Shown: one piece after another, positions 37,877-48,252 of the stretch | Layout: every line of letters begins with the position of its first letter | Numbering within the stretch: position 1 is the first letter of the stretch | NCBI GenBank assembly: GCA_902595115.1 | Contig: CACJOS010000005.1 | Span: 1 to 64,000 of the forward strand | Length of the DNA: 64,000 bases | From: an uncultured Pelagibacteraceae bacterium | GTDB lineage: Bacteria; Pseudomonadota; Alphaproteobacteria; Pelagibacterales; Pelagibacteraceae | Reading direction: 5' to 3' | Made by a program: the position numbers and the translations under genes | Notes under the pieces: generated by a model | Told to the model about the DNA's origin: nothing | The model's database searches: none | Seen by the model: only the letters and a program-made list of their open reading frames with translations

Positions 37877-39970
37877 GTGAAGGCTTTATTATCAAAATAC
37901 AAAAACTATTTTACTTTTTTTATTCTGCTAATTCTTTTAATTTCAATTAAAGTTTCAAATCCTAGCTTTGTTAAATCAATTTCATTTATAAGTTTTGATT
38001 TATACCAAAAAATATTTCCATTAGAAAAAAATGAAACAGAAGTTGTAATAATTGACATAGATGAAAAAAGCTTAGGAAAATTTGGACAATTTCCATGGAG
38101 CAGATCAGTTTTTGCTAAAATTTTAGAAAACGTTAATGCAACAAATCCAAAAGCAATTGGTTTTGATGTTTTCTTTACTGAGAAAGATAAACAATCTCCA
38201 GATGAATTTTTAAAAGCTTATAACTTAATACCAACAGATGTAGGTGAAATCCAAAATTTAAAAGGACATGATGAAAAATTTAGTGAACAATTAGAAAAAT
38301 CAAATTCAATAACAGCAGTTTTAGGAAGTAATGTTCCATCTCACAGCAACTATGATAGAAAAGCAAAAGCAAGATTTTTATCAAAAGGTGGTGACCCTAA
38401 AAAGTTTACCTACTCTTACCCTTATTCGATTGGATCTTTAGAAATGTTGGAAAAAAGTGTAAAGGGACTTGGTTCAATTTCTTTTTTAGACCAAACTGAC
38501 GGAATAATAAGATCTCTACCATTAATAGTTCAATTTGATAAAAAAATTTATCCAACAATGGGCCTTGAAATGATCCGGGTTGGTGAAAAACAAAAAAATC
38601 TTTATGTTGAAATGAATGAAGTTGGAATTACTAGAATAAGTTCTAGACCACATAAGATTTTATCAGATCCAAACGGAATTATTTGGATAAAATTTAAAAA
38701 ATCTTTAAAGAGTCAGTATATTTCTGCAAGTGCAGTTTATGACGGTAAATTTGATGACGAGAGATTTAAAAACAAATATGTTCTAATAGGAGCTTCAGCA
38801 CAAGGTTTATTTGATCTAGTAAAAACCCCATTAGGCAGAACCATACCCGGTGTTGAGGTTCATGCTAATGTAATAGAAAATATACTAAATCAATCCTATT
38901 TAATAAGAAATCCAAACACTTATGTTTTCGAACTATTTTTTTCGATATTAGTGGCATTTATAACTTTCTTTCTCTCTCAAAGAATAAAACCAAAGTATAG
39001 CTTAACTGTATTTTTTGGAAGTTTAGTAGCTACTATAGTAATTGGATTTAGTTATTTTTTATTTAAATCTGAATTAGTTGATATCAGTTATCCAATTTTT
39101 ATACTTACTTTAACTTTTTTAACAGGTTTGTATTTTAGGTTTTTAGAGGAAAATAAAATTGCACTATCAAATTTACAAAAAGAGGCAAAACTTCTTAAAG
39201 AAAGGGAGCTCGCTGGTGGAGTTCAAAAAAGTCTTTTTCCTAACATCGAAAAATTTGAAAATTTTATCTATGCAAAAAACGTGCCAGCAAGAGACGTATC
39301 AGGTGACTATTTTGATGTTGTAAAAGTAAGTTCAAATGAATATTTCTTTACACTTGCCGATGTATCTGGAAAAGGAATTAAAGCAGGTATGTATATGGCC
39401 AAAGCATCTTCTATATTTAGGACTTTATCTAACTTGTCCTTTCCACTTGAAAAAGTTGTATTTGGTGTGAACAATGAACTCGTAGAAGCAAAATTTAAAG
39501 GAATGTTTGTAACTGCTGTTTTTGGAAAGTTTAATATTGAAACATGTGAAGTAAATTTTGTAAATGCTGGACATGAAAGTATTATGGTATTTGATCGTAA
39601 TAAAAATTTTGAATTTATTAAATCGGAAATGCCTCCAATTGGAATTATAAAGTACTTTACAGAGTCAATGGTAAAATCGAAAACAATTAATTTAAAAGAT
39701 AAAACCTTTGTAGTTTATACTGATGGAGTTACAGAAGGATATTTAAAAAACGGAGAAGAACTTGGGGCAGAAGGTGTTCAAAAAATTGTAAAAGGCTTAA
39801 CCAGCATCACACCAAAAATTATTGTGGATAGTATTGCAGAGAAACTAAATTGGGGAGCTGAAAAATTAAGAGATGACATAACCTGTTTAGCCTTAGATCT
39901 TAAAAATACAGATTTAATTAAACAAATTAAGAAAAAAAAGGTTGAAAATAAAGAAGAAAGCAAAATATAG
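37877..39970 (+). CDS. CHASE2 sensor - PP2C (SpoIIE/RsbU-like) serine phosphatase
   Basis: CHASE2-like VVIIDIDEKSLGKFGQFPWSRSVFAKIL...GFDVFFTEKD...YVLIGASAQGLFD; TM helices; PP2C ARDVSGDYFDV, LADVSGKGIKAGMYMAKASSIFR, VNAGHESIMV, YTDGVTEGYL. Confidence 0.88.
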   Translation: MKALLSKYKNYFTFFILLILLISIKVSNPSFVKSISFISFDLYQKIFPLEKNETEVVIIDIDEKSLGKFGQFPWSRSVFAKILENVNATNPKAIGFDVFFTEKDKQSPDEFLKAYNLIPTDVGEIQNLKGHDEKFSEQLEKSNSITAVLGSNVPSHSNYDRKAKARFLSKGGDPKKFTYSYPYSIGSLEMLEKSVKGLGSISFLDQTDGIIRSLPLIVQFDKKIYPTMGLEMIRVGEKQKNLYVEMNEVGITRISSRPHKILSDPNGIIWIKFKKSLKSQYISASAVYDGKFDDERFKNKYVLIGASAQGLFDLVKTPLGRTIPGVEVHANVIENILNQSYLIRNPNTYVFELFFSILVAFITFFLSQRIKPKYSLTVFFGSLVATIVIGFSYFLFKSELVDISYPIFILTLTFLTGLYFRFLEENKIALSNLQKEAKLLKERELAGGVQKSLFPNIEKFENFIYAKNVPARDVSGDYFDVVKVSSNEYFFTLADVSGKGIKAGMYMAKASSIFRTLSNLSFPLEKVVFGVNNELVEAKFKGMFVTAVFGKFNIETCEVNFVNAGHESIMVFDRNKNFEFIKSEMPPIGIIKYFTESMVKSKTINLKDKTFVVYTDGVTEGYLKNGEELGAEGVQKIVKGLTSITPKIIVDSIAEKLNWGAEKLRDDITCLALDLKNTDLIKQIKKKKVENKEESKI

Positions 39971-40048
39971 GATAAAACTCAAATTGGTTTATAAAAATTT
40001 TTCTTTAAAAATTTTTTGTATATATTATTAATAGATCGTTAGGGAAAC

Positions 40049-40372
40049 ATGAAAAAACTATTTGTTATAACATTAGCTTTCTTATTTTTAAATGGATGCG
40101 CGCAGACAACATCTATGATGGGCCCGACTTATACAATGGTTAAAACTGGAAGTATTCTTCAAGCAGGATCATCTGCTGCAACATCATACGGAATTAAACA
40201 AGCATTAGGTCAATCTCCATCTGAATATATAATTTCGTTATCAAATGATCAAACTTTAGAAAATGATCAAGCTGAAGTTAAAAAATGTCAAACATTTACT
40301 CTTACTGAAATATTTTTTGAGACATTAGATAATATTGATTGTTTAACAAACCCTTTTAAAGTTTTAAGATAG
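40049..40372 (+). CDS. Small lipoprotein, unknown function
   Basis: Lipobox FLNGCAQ after hydrophobic signal. Confidence 0.65.
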   Translation: MKKLFVITLAFLFLNGCAQTTSMMGPTYTMVKTGSILQAGSSAATSYGIKQALGQSPSEYIISLSNDQTLENDQAEVKKCQTFTLTEIFFETLDNIDCLTNPFKVLR

Positions 40373-40373
40373 A

Positions 40374-40631
40374 TTAATTTCCTAAAATATTTCTTAGCTC
40401 TCCACTTTTTTCTAAAGCTCTGAGATCTTCGTATCCACCTATATGATTATCTTCAATAAATATTTGCGGCACAGTTCTTCTACCATTACTTTTTTTGATC
40501 ATCTCTTCTCTAATTTTAATATCATTTCCTATATCAATCTCTTTAAAAGATGCATTGTTTCTTTTAAAAAGTCTTTTTGCTGCATCACAGAATGCACACA
40601 TAGGTCCAGTGTACATGATTATATTTTTCAT
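40374..40631 (-). CDS. Glutaredoxin (GrxC-like)
   Basis: Active-site-like CAFCDAAK, TVPQIFIEDNHIGGYEDL. Confidence 0.9.
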   Translation of the reverse strand: MKNIIMYTGPMCAFCDAAKRLFKRNNASFKEIDIGNDIKIREEMIKKSNGRRTVPQIFIEDNHIGGYEDLRALEKSGELRNILGN

Positions 40632-40662
40632 AATTTATATATAACAAGTTATTTTCTTATTA

Positions 40663-40959
40663 CTAGGTTTGAAATTCGTTTTTATTTATTTTAATTCTGA
40701 TGTTTTTTCTGCCTGCTTCAAATTTTTTTCTGTGTTTTATACTTTTTGAATGGACACGTTTTCTCCAAAGTCTGAAGGATGATGGTTTAAGAGACTTTCG
40801 CATAATTTTAATTACCTCATTTTCAGATTTTCCAGTTTTGCTTTTAATTTCCTCAAAAGTGATTCTGTCTGCCCAGGCTGCCCATATAACCCAATCTGGA
40901 CTCTCTAGTTTTGGCTCTGGATTTTTAACTTTAGTTTGAGGTCTGTGACTTTTTTTCAT
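40663..40959 (-). CDS. TIGR03643/DUF2805 family small protein
   Basis: SPDWVIWAAWADRITFEEIKSKTGKSENEVIKIMRKSLKPSSFRLWRKRV. Confidence 0.75.
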   Translation of the reverse strand: MKKSHRPQTKVKNPEPKLESPDWVIWAAWADRITFEEIKSKTGKSENEVIKIMRKSLKPSSFRLWRKRVHSKSIKHRKKFEAGRKNIRIKINKNEFQT

Positions 40960-41150
40960 TATTTTTTTAATAAATTTGATAAAATCATTAATGAAATATT
41001 TATACCATATGTTATATTGTTTAAAGATAGTCCTATCTAGCCATCTTTAGCTCCCGGTTTTATAGGGCTATCCACAATTACTAAAGTCAAACTTCCCATT
41101 TTTTTACTAATTAGAAATTTTTGGTGTAATAATAATGTTATCTATTTTTT

Positions 41151-41921
41151 ATGAAACTAGGCTTTATAGGTACAGGAAATATCACATCAGATGTGATCAC
41201 AGGTGTTTGTAGATCTGATTTAAAATTTAAACAAATTATAATCTCACCTCGAAATAAAAAAAAAGCTAAAAAACTTAAAAAAAAATTTAAGAGAGTGATT
41301 ATTGCAAAAAACAATCAAGAGGTTGTAAATAAATCTAATTGGGTATTTATTGGGGTTCTACCTAAGGTTGCTAATCAAATTTTACCTAATTTAAATTTTA
41401 GAAAAAAACAAACTGTTGTAAGCTTTGTTGCAACTTTAAATCTATCGAACCTAAAAAAAAAAATTAATTGTAAGGTAAATTTAGTGAGAGCGATACCTAT
41501 GCCTCCGATATCTCTTGGACTAGGTCCAGTTATAATGTGTCCGCCAAATAAAAAAGTAAAGAATTTTTTCAATAAACTTGGAACAAGTATTGAAATTAAA
41601 AACGAAAAATTATCTAATAATTTTTGGGCTATTTCGGGAACAATGGCAGCATTTTACGAAACTTTAAAAATTTTGTCAGATTGGTTAGTAAAAAAGAAAA
41701 CTAACAGAAAAAAAGCGCAAGAATATATTACCTCTCTTTATTTTGCATTAGCTGGGTTAGCATTAGAAAATTCTGATAAAAATATGAATAAATTTGTTTC
41801 TAATTCCCAAACACCCGGAGGATTAAATTGGCAAGGAGTAAACCAATTAAGAAAAGCTGGCTACTATAAATTATTACAAGGCTCACTAGACAATTTGTTA
41901 AAAAGATTAAACAAATCTTAA
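41151..41921 (+). CDS. Pyrroline-5-carboxylate reductase-like NAD(P)-binding protein
   Basis: MKLGFIGTGNITSDVITGV; VNLVRAIPMPPISLGLGP. Confidence 0.75.
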   Translation: MKLGFIGTGNITSDVITGVCRSDLKFKQIIISPRNKKKAKKLKKKFKRVIIAKNNQEVVNKSNWVFIGVLPKVANQILPNLNFRKKQTVVSFVATLNLSNLKKKINCKVNLVRAIPMPPISLGLGPVIMCPPNKKVKNFFNKLGTSIEIKNEKLSNNFWAISGTMAAFYETLKILSDWLVKKKTNRKKAQEYITSLYFALAGLALENSDKNMNKFVSNSQTPGGLNWQGVNQLRKAGYYKLLQGSLDNLLKRLNKS

Positions 41922-41924
41922 TTT

Positions 41925-42704
41925 ATGCAGCAAAACAAAAACATTTTGCAAGTTAACGGACTTTCAAAATATTTTGGAGGTTTAGCGGCAGTATCAAATT
42001 GTACACTCAATATTAAAAAAGGCTCTATTACAGGAATAATTGGTCCTAATGGTTCAGGTAAGACCACATTATTTAATTTAATTGCAGGCAATTTAAAACC
42101 AAATCAAGGCACAGTTTTATTTAATAATGATGATATTACTGGAGTTCCTGCTTATGAGCTTTTTTCAAAAGGCATATTAAGAACATTTCAAATAGCTCAT
42201 GAATTTACGAATCTTACTGTATTGGAAAATTTGATGATGGTACCTGGAAATCAAACTGGAGAAAAACTAATTAATGTTTTAATGAGTTCCAAAATTATAA
42301 AATCAGAGGAAGAAGAAATCAAAAATAAGGCATTAGAGGTTGCTGAATTTTTGAATTTGAAGCATTTGTCAAATGAATTAGCAGGCAACTTGTCGGGAGG
42401 ACAAAAAAAACTTTTAGAACTTGGTAGAACTATGATGGTGGATGCCAATTTAGTTTTATTGGATGAAGTTGGTGCGGGAGTGAATAGGACATTATTGAAA
42501 GATTTAGGAACTGCAATACTCAGATTAAATAAAGAAAGAGGATATACCTTTTGTATGATTGAACATGATATGGATTTTATAAGCCGTATGTGTGATCCTG
42601 TTATTGTTATGTCTGAAGGCTCAGTATTATTTGAGGGTACTTCAGATGAAGTGAAAAAAAATGAGAAAGTAATTGATAGTTATTTAGGAAGAGGAAAAAA
42701 ATAA
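41925..42704 (+). CDS. livG: LIV-type ABC transporter ATP-binding protein (LivG-like)
   Basis: GPNGSGKTTLFN, LSGGQKKLLELGR, LLDEVGAG. Confidence 0.88.
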   Translation: MQQNKNILQVNGLSKYFGGLAAVSNCTLNIKKGSITGIIGPNGSGKTTLFNLIAGNLKPNQGTVLFNNDDITGVPAYELFSKGILRTFQIAHEFTNLTVLENLMMVPGNQTGEKLINVLMSSKIIKSEEEEIKNKALEVAEFLNLKHLSNELAGNLSGGQKKLLELGRTMMVDANLVLLDEVGAGVNRTLLKDLGTAILRLNKERGYTFCMIEHDMDFISRMCDPVIVMSEGSVLFEGTSDEVKKNEKVIDSYLGRGKK

Positions 42705-43412
42705 ATGGCATTTTTTGAGGGAAGCAAAATGACTGCTGGATATGGAGATGGTCCAGACATAATTAGCTCATGCACAATAAATGTCGATAAAGGAGAAATT
42801 GTTGCAATTCTAGGCCCCAATGGCGCAGGCAAATCCACGGCAATGAAAACTATGCTTGGATTACTTGATTTAAAATCCGGCAGTGTTTTAATTGATGGTG
42901 AGGACATAACAAATTTATCACCGCAAGACAGAGTCAAAAGAGGAATATCTTTTGTTCCTCAAAGTAAAAATGTATTTGCTGAGTTAACTGTAAAAGAAAA
43001 CCTGGAGGTGGGTGCTTTCTTAAGAAATGATAACCTAGACAAAATCCTTAATGATATTTATGACTTGTTTCCTATTTTAAAAGATAAACAATCACAAATA
43101 GTTGGAGAGTTATCGGGAGGTCAAAGACAACAAGTTGCACTTGGACGCGCTCTAATGATCAAGCCTTCTGTATTAATGTTGGATGAGCCTACTGCTGGTG
43201 TCTCACCAATTGTGATGGACGAGTTATTTGAGCATATAATTAAAGTAAAAGAAACTAATGTTGCAATAATAATGGTAGAACAAAATGCTAAGCAGGCTCT
43301 AAGTATATCTGATAGGGGTTATGTTTTAGTTACAGGTCAAAATAAATTTGAGGGATCAGGTAATGAACTTCTAAACGATCCAGAAGTTAGAAGATCTTTT
43401 TTAGGAGCTTAA
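42705..43412 (+). CDS. livF: LIV-type ABC transporter ATP-binding protein (LivF-like)
   Basis: GPNGAGKSTAMKT, LSGGQRQQVALGRALM, MLDEPTAGVSP. Confidence 0.9.
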   Translation: MAFFEGSKMTAGYGDGPDIISSCTINVDKGEIVAILGPNGAGKSTAMKTMLGLLDLKSGSVLIDGEDITNLSPQDRVKRGISFVPQSKNVFAELTVKENLEVGAFLRNDNLDKILNDIYDLFPILKDKQSQIVGELSGGQRQQVALGRALMIKPSVLMLDEPTAGVSPIVMDELFEHIIKVKETNVAIIMVEQNAKQALSISDRGYVLVTGQNKFEGSGNELLNDPEVRRSFLGA

Positions 43413-44423
43413 ATGGATTTTATAAACGCAATTATATTACTTTTAAATTACACTGTAATCCCAGCACTTACTTATGGATCACAACTAGCTTTAGGCGCAA
43501 TATTTGTAACTTTAGTCTACGGTATTTTAAGGTTTGCTAATTTTGCAACTGGGGACATGATGTCGTTTGGAACAATGGTTGCTGTACTATTAACATTTTA
43601 TTTCCAGTCTTTGGGAATAAGTTTTGGTTTTTTACCTACTGCTTTACTAACAATACCACCCGCAATTTTAGCGATGATTTTTTACATGTTATTTATTGAT
43701 AAGTTTGTATTTAGTTATTATAGAATTAAAAAAAGCCCACCTGTTCAGCTAGCAATGGTTAGCGTTGGTGTAATGTTTCTTACACAAGCAATAATAAGAA
43801 TAATTATAGGACCATTTGATAGAAGGTTTTTTGATGGGGAAAAATTTATTTTAAAAGCCAATGAATTTAAGGAAATGACTGGGCTAAATGAAGGTTTAGC
43901 AATTAAATCTACTCAAGCAATAACAATTTTTGTTACAGTAATTGTAGTTTCAATAATGTTTTGGTTTTTAAATAGAACTAAAACTGGAACAAGTATGAGA
44001 GCTTATTCTGATAACGAGGATTTAGCTTTATTATCAGGAATTGATCCTAAAAAAGTTGTTTTAATTACTTGGATTATTGCTGGTATATTAGCCACAATCG
44101 GTGGAGTGCTCTACGGTTTAGACAAGAGCTACAGACCTTTTGTTTATTTTAATAATATGCTTCCAATTTTTGCAGCCGCGATTGTGGGTGGAATTGGAAA
44201 TCCATTCGGAGCTTTTCTTGGCGGTTATGTAATTGCATTTGCAGAAATTTTAGTTACTTATGCTTATAAAAAATTTTTCACATATTTATTGCCAGAATTC
44301 ATGGAACCAGATTCCCTGATGCAGTTATTATCAACAGACTATAAATTTGCAGTATCATTTTCTATTTTAGTGATTGTACTACTTTTTAGACCATCAGGAA
44401 TATTCAAGGGTAAAACTTTATGA
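43413..44423 (+). CDS. livH: LIV-type ABC permease (LivH-like)
   Basis: Polytopic; LVYGILRFANFATGDMMSFG; IVGGIGNPFGAFLGGYVI. Confidence 0.88.
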   Translation: MDFINAIILLLNYTVIPALTYGSQLALGAIFVTLVYGILRFANFATGDMMSFGTMVAVLLTFYFQSLGISFGFLPTALLTIPPAILAMIFYMLFIDKFVFSYYRIKKSPPVQLAMVSVGVMFLTQAIIRIIIGPFDRRFFDGEKFILKANEFKEMTGLNEGLAIKSTQAITIFVTVIVVSIMFWFLNRTKTGTSMRAYSDNEDLALLSGIDPKKVVLITWIIAGILATIGGVLYGLDKSYRPFVYFNNMLPIFAAAIVGGIGNPFGAFLGGYVIAFAEILVTYAYKKFFTYLLPEFMEPDSLMQLLSTDYKFAVSFSILVIVLLFRPSGIFKGKTL

Positions 44424-45796
44424 TGCAACATAAAAATATTATAGCTGCTTATTCAATAATGATATTATTGATTATTGCAGTTGGAATACTCCAGTCTTGG
44501 ACTATAGCTCTTACAATCTTAAACTATTGTTTAATATCCGCTGTAATGACAATAGGTGCAAATATACAATGGGGTTATGCTGGTCTAATTAATTTTGGAA
44601 TTATGGGCTATACAGCGCTAGGAGGTTTGGCGGCAGTTTTAGTTAATGTACCACCTGTAAAAGAAGCTTGGAAAGCTGGGGGATTGGGTATGGTTGTTTC
44701 TCTAATTCTTATAATATCTGGTGTTTATATAATCCGTACAGTTCTGAGAAAATTCGAAAATTCAAAAAAAAAAAATTATATAGTTGCTGCAATTATTATT
44801 ATAGGTTTTGTAATCATAAGATATATTTCTGGTCCAGCAATTGAAAATATAGAAGCTGTTGACCCAGCCAAAACAGGGTTCCTTGGTGGATTAGGTTTAC
44901 CAATAATTTTCTCATGGATAGTTGGTGGTTTATTTGCTGCAGGTATAGCTTTCATAGTCGGTAAAATTGCACTTGGACTAAGAGCAGACTATTTGGCGAT
45001 AGCTACGTTACTTATAGCAGAAATTATAGTATCAATAATTAAGCATGAAGATTGGTTAGCTAGAGGTGTAAAAAATGTTATTGGTTTAAAAAGACCAGTT
45101 CCTTACGAAGTCGATTTACAAGGTTCGACATGGTTTATAGATCTAGTAGAAAAATTCCATTCAAAAAAATTGGATTTAATTACTTCCTTATCTGAAAGGC
45201 AAGATGTTCTAAATCAATTAGTAATTGATGCATCTTCAGTTTATGTAAAATTGTGCCTAGCAGGTCTATTTTTGACTGTTGTAATAATTTTATTAATTCT
45301 TACTCAAAAAGCGTTGTACTCGCCTTGGGGAAGAAAAATGAGAGCCATAAGAGACAATGAAGTGGCAGCAAATGCAATGGGAAAAAATGTTGTTAAAGAA
45401 CATTTATTAATATTTATTTTGGGTTCTGCAATTGTCGGGATTGCGGGTGCTATGATGGTGACAAATGACGGCTTATTTACACCAGGCAGTTATAGACCAA
45501 TGAGATACACATTTGTAATATGGGTAATGGTAATTGTTGGTGGGACAGGAAATAATTTTGGTGCAATATTAGGTGGATTTGTCGTTTGGTTTCTGTGGGT
45601 TGAAGCTGCACCAATCGCTCTATTTTTTATCAACTTCTTTACATCTCACTTAGAAGAAACTAATGCCTTAAAAGCGCATTTAATTCAAAGTGCTGCATAT
45701 TTTAGATTTTTACTAGTTGGGATTGGATTATTAATAATAATGAGATATCGTCCAAAAGGCATAATACCAGAGAAAATAAATATTAAAAAAATATGA
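44420..45796 (+). CDS. livM: LIV-type ABC permease (LivM-like)
   Basis: WGYAGLINFGIMGY, MRAIRDNEVAANAMG, VGGTGNNFGAILGG. Confidence 0.9.
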   Translation: MMQHKNIIAAYSIMILLIIAVGILQSWTIALTILNYCLISAVMTIGANIQWGYAGLINFGIMGYTALGGLAAVLVNVPPVKEAWKAGGLGMVVSLILIISGVYIIRTVLRKFENSKKKNYIVAAIIIIGFVIIRYISGPAIENIEAVDPAKTGFLGGLGLPIIFSWIVGGLFAAGIAFIVGKIALGLRADYLAIATLLIAEIIVSIIKHEDWLARGVKNVIGLKRPVPYEVDLQGSTWFIDLVEKFHSKKLDLITSLSERQDVLNQLVIDASSVYVKLCLAGLFLTVVIILLILTQKALYSPWGRKMRAIRDNEVAANAMGKNVVKEHLLIFILGSAIVGIAGAMMVTNDGLFTPGSYRPMRYTFVIWVMVIVGGTGNNFGAILGGFVVWFLWVEAAPIALFFINFFTSHLEETNALKAHLIQSAAYFRFLLVGIGLLIIMRYRPKGIIPEKINIKKI

Positions 45797-45861
45797 AGTA
45801 TATTTTATTAGGAATGGCTTTAGCTTTTGCAATGTATTTATCTGATAAATACATATTTTAA
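45793..45861 (+). CDS. 22-aa hydrophobic micro-ORF coupled between livM and the MFS gene
   Basis: ATG at 45793 overlaps the livM TGA; MKYILLGMALAFAMYLSDKYIF*; TAA at 45859-45861 overlaps the next ATG. Confidence 0.45.
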   Translation: MKYILLGMALAFAMYLSDKYIF

Positions 45862-47033
45862 TGAATAAAAATCTTATTTTATTAACCCTAAGTCAAATTT
45901 TTAGTTTTACGGCGGCACCAGTAACTGTATTTTTGAGTGGAATAATAGGATCTCAAATTAGCCCTATGAAATCATTAGCGACTTTACCTATGTCAATCTC
46001 TGTTGTTGGAATAGCTATTGGCGCAATTGTAGCTACAAAAACTATGAGCTTAGTAGGAAGAAAACTTGGTTTTATTTATGCATCAATTGGCAATACATTA
46101 TTTTCAATTTTGGCAGCTTATTCAATATTTAATCAGAATTTTTATATTTTTTGTTTTGCTAACTTTTTTATAGGTATTGGAATGGCCTTTACTCATCAAT
46201 ATCGTTTTGCTGCTGCAGAAAGTGTTGAAAAAAAAATGGCTCCAAAAGCGGTTTCGATACTATTGTTTGGAGGTATCATTTCAGCTTTTTTAGGGCCAAG
46301 TTTGGCCAATTATTCAAAAGATTTTGTTAGCGAGAATTTGTACGTAGGATCATATTTATCTTTAGCAGTTTTAACATTCATACCCACAATTCTTTTTTTG
46401 TTTTATGAAAGCAAATCAATTAATAAGGAAAATATTAATTATACTGGAAGAAGTTATTTAGAATTAATTTCTCAACCAAGATTTATTCAAGCGTTAGCAG
46501 CATCAGCATTTGGATATGCAATAATGACTTTTTTAATGACAGCAACACCTATAAGTATGCATGTTATGGAAAAAATGAGTTTAAGTAAAACAGGTATTGT
46601 AATTCAATTTCATGTTGCTTCTATGTTTTTGCCATCGCTTGTAACAGGACATCTAATTAAAAAAATTGGCCATAGTAATGTGATCTACATTGGTATATTT
46701 TTTTACAGTATTACCTTGTTTATAAGTATTTTTGATCAAACTTTTTTTAATTATATGTTTGCCCTTATTTTTTTAGGTATAGGTTGGAATTTTTTATTTA
46801 TATCAGGAACAAGTTTACTTGTGCTTACATACGAAGAGAAAGAAAAATATAAAGCACAGGGCTTAAATGATTTTATTGTTTACTCAGTTCATGCATTAGG
46901 CAGTTTATCAGCAGGAGTGTTTATTGCTTTAATAAGCTGGAAGATAATGAATTTAATTTGTATCCCTTTTATGATTTTAATTATTTTAGCGAGTATAAGA
47001 GCTGATATTTCAAATAAAAACACCCTAGCGTAA
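45861..47033 (+). CDS. MFS transporter
   Basis: About 12 TM helices, MFS-like loop VGRKLGFIYASIGN. Confidence 0.8.
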   Translation: MNKNLILLTLSQIFSFTAAPVTVFLSGIIGSQISPMKSLATLPMSISVVGIAIGAIVATKTMSLVGRKLGFIYASIGNTLFSILAAYSIFNQNFYIFCFANFFIGIGMAFTHQYRFAAAESVEKKMAPKAVSILLFGGIISAFLGPSLANYSKDFVSENLYVGSYLSLAVLTFIPTILFLFYESKSINKENINYTGRSYLELISQPRFIQALAASAFGYAIMTFLMTATPISMHVMEKMSLSKTGIVIQFHVASMFLPSLVTGHLIKKIGHSNVIYIGIFFYSITLFISIFDQTFFNYMFALIFLGIGWNFLFISGTSLLVLTYEEKEKYKAQGLNDFIVYSVHALGSLSAGVFIALISWKIMNLICIPFMILIILASIRADISNKNTLA

Positions 47034-47051
47034 TAAAACGCTAGGGTGTTT
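47018..47051. terminator. Bidirectional terminator between convergent MFS and LIV binding-protein genes
   Basis: AAACACCCTAGCGT-AATAAA-ACGCTAGGGTGTTT, perfect 14-bp stem. Confidence 0.88.
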
Positions 47052-47061
47052 AAAATAAAAA

Positions 47062-48252
47062 TTATCTTTGTTTTTTAGTTTTAAACTTGCCGCCTTTAAT
47101 TTCTTTCTCTAAGAAAGAACCAAAAGCTTCACCAACATCAGTAAATTCTACTCCTGTTGCTCCTTCATAATTTACAGCTTTTCCTTTAGCTAGCAAATCA
47201 AGAGCCTTTTTAAGTTGGCCTGGGTAAATTTTTGTTCCAGGTGCATTCGCAACAGACATTACATTTTTTTGAATAGTATTTCTGTCTGCTTTACCACCAG
47301 CTTGCATAGCAAGTGTGATTAATGCAGCTGCATCATAAGATTCTCCAGTATATGGTCCTGATGAGTCAATGCCAGCAGACTTAGCTACTTTGGCAAATAC
47401 TCCAGCACCTTTTCCTGTTGATCCAGGTATAGATCCAAATGATTTATTTAAAGCTTTACCAAAAGAGTCTGTAAGAGAGTCTCCAATCATACCATCAGAT
47501 AAAATAAATTTATCAAATGCGCCTGAGTCTAAAGATCCTTGAATAATACCTTTTCCACCTTGATCAAGATATCCAATAACTGCAACAGCGTCTCCACCTG
47601 CAGAAGCTAATGTTGCTACTTCAGATGAATAATCTGCTTTACCATCTTCGTGAGCCGCAACTGTTGTTACTTTAATACCATGAGCTTTTACTGCAGCTGA
47701 ATATACATCTGCAAGTCCTTTTCCATAGTCGTTATTTGTATAAGTTATTGCAACGCTTTTAACTCCTCTATCTTTAGTTATATCCGCAAGAATTTGTCCT
47801 CCTCTTGCATCTGATGGGGCAGTTCTAAAAAAATAACCTCTATCATTAATATCAGTTAGTCCTGGAGATGTAGCTGATGGTGAAATCATAACAACTCCAT
47901 TTGGTACAGCAACTTTTTCTGCAATTGCTCCAGTAACTCCTGAACAATCTGCTCCCATAATTGCAACAGCTCCACCAGAAACTAATCCTTCAGCGGCTGT
48001 AACAGCTGCAGCAGAGTCCACACAAGTCGAGTCTGCTCTTGTTACTGAAATTTTTTTACCACCAAGTAATGAGCCTGAGTCGGAAGCTTCTTTAAATGCA
48101 AGCTCCGCAGATGCTGCCATTGCAGGTGTAAGTGATTCAATTGGACCAGTGAAACCTAAAATAATACCCATTTTAATTCCGTGTCCATCTGCATTAGAAT
48201 TTGTGACCATAGAAGATACAAATAAAAATACAGCAATTATTAATTTTCTCAT
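47062..48252 (-). CDS. LIV-type ABC transporter periplasmic binding protein
   Basis: Signal peptide; IKMGIILGFTGPIESLTPAMAASAELAFKEAS; peripla_BP_6-like. Confidence 0.88.
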   Translation of the reverse strand: MRKLIIAVFLFVSSMVTNSNADGHGIKMGIILGFTGPIESLTPAMAASAELAFKEASDSGSLLGGKKISVTRADSTCVDSAAAVTAAEGLVSGGAVAIMGADCSGVTGAIAEKVAVPNGVVMISPSATSPGLTDINDRGYFFRTAPSDARGGQILADITKDRGVKSVAITYTNNDYGKGLADVYSAAVKAHGIKVTTVAAHEDGKADYSSEVATLASAGGDAVAVIGYLDQGGKGIIQGSLDSGAFDKFILSDGMIGDSLTDSFGKALNKSFGSIPGSTGKGAGVFAKVAKSAGIDSSGPYTGESYDAAALITLAMQAGGKADRNTIQKNVMSVANAPGTKIYPGQLKKALDLLAKGKAVNYEGATGVEFTDVGEAFGSFLEKEIKGGKFKTKKQR

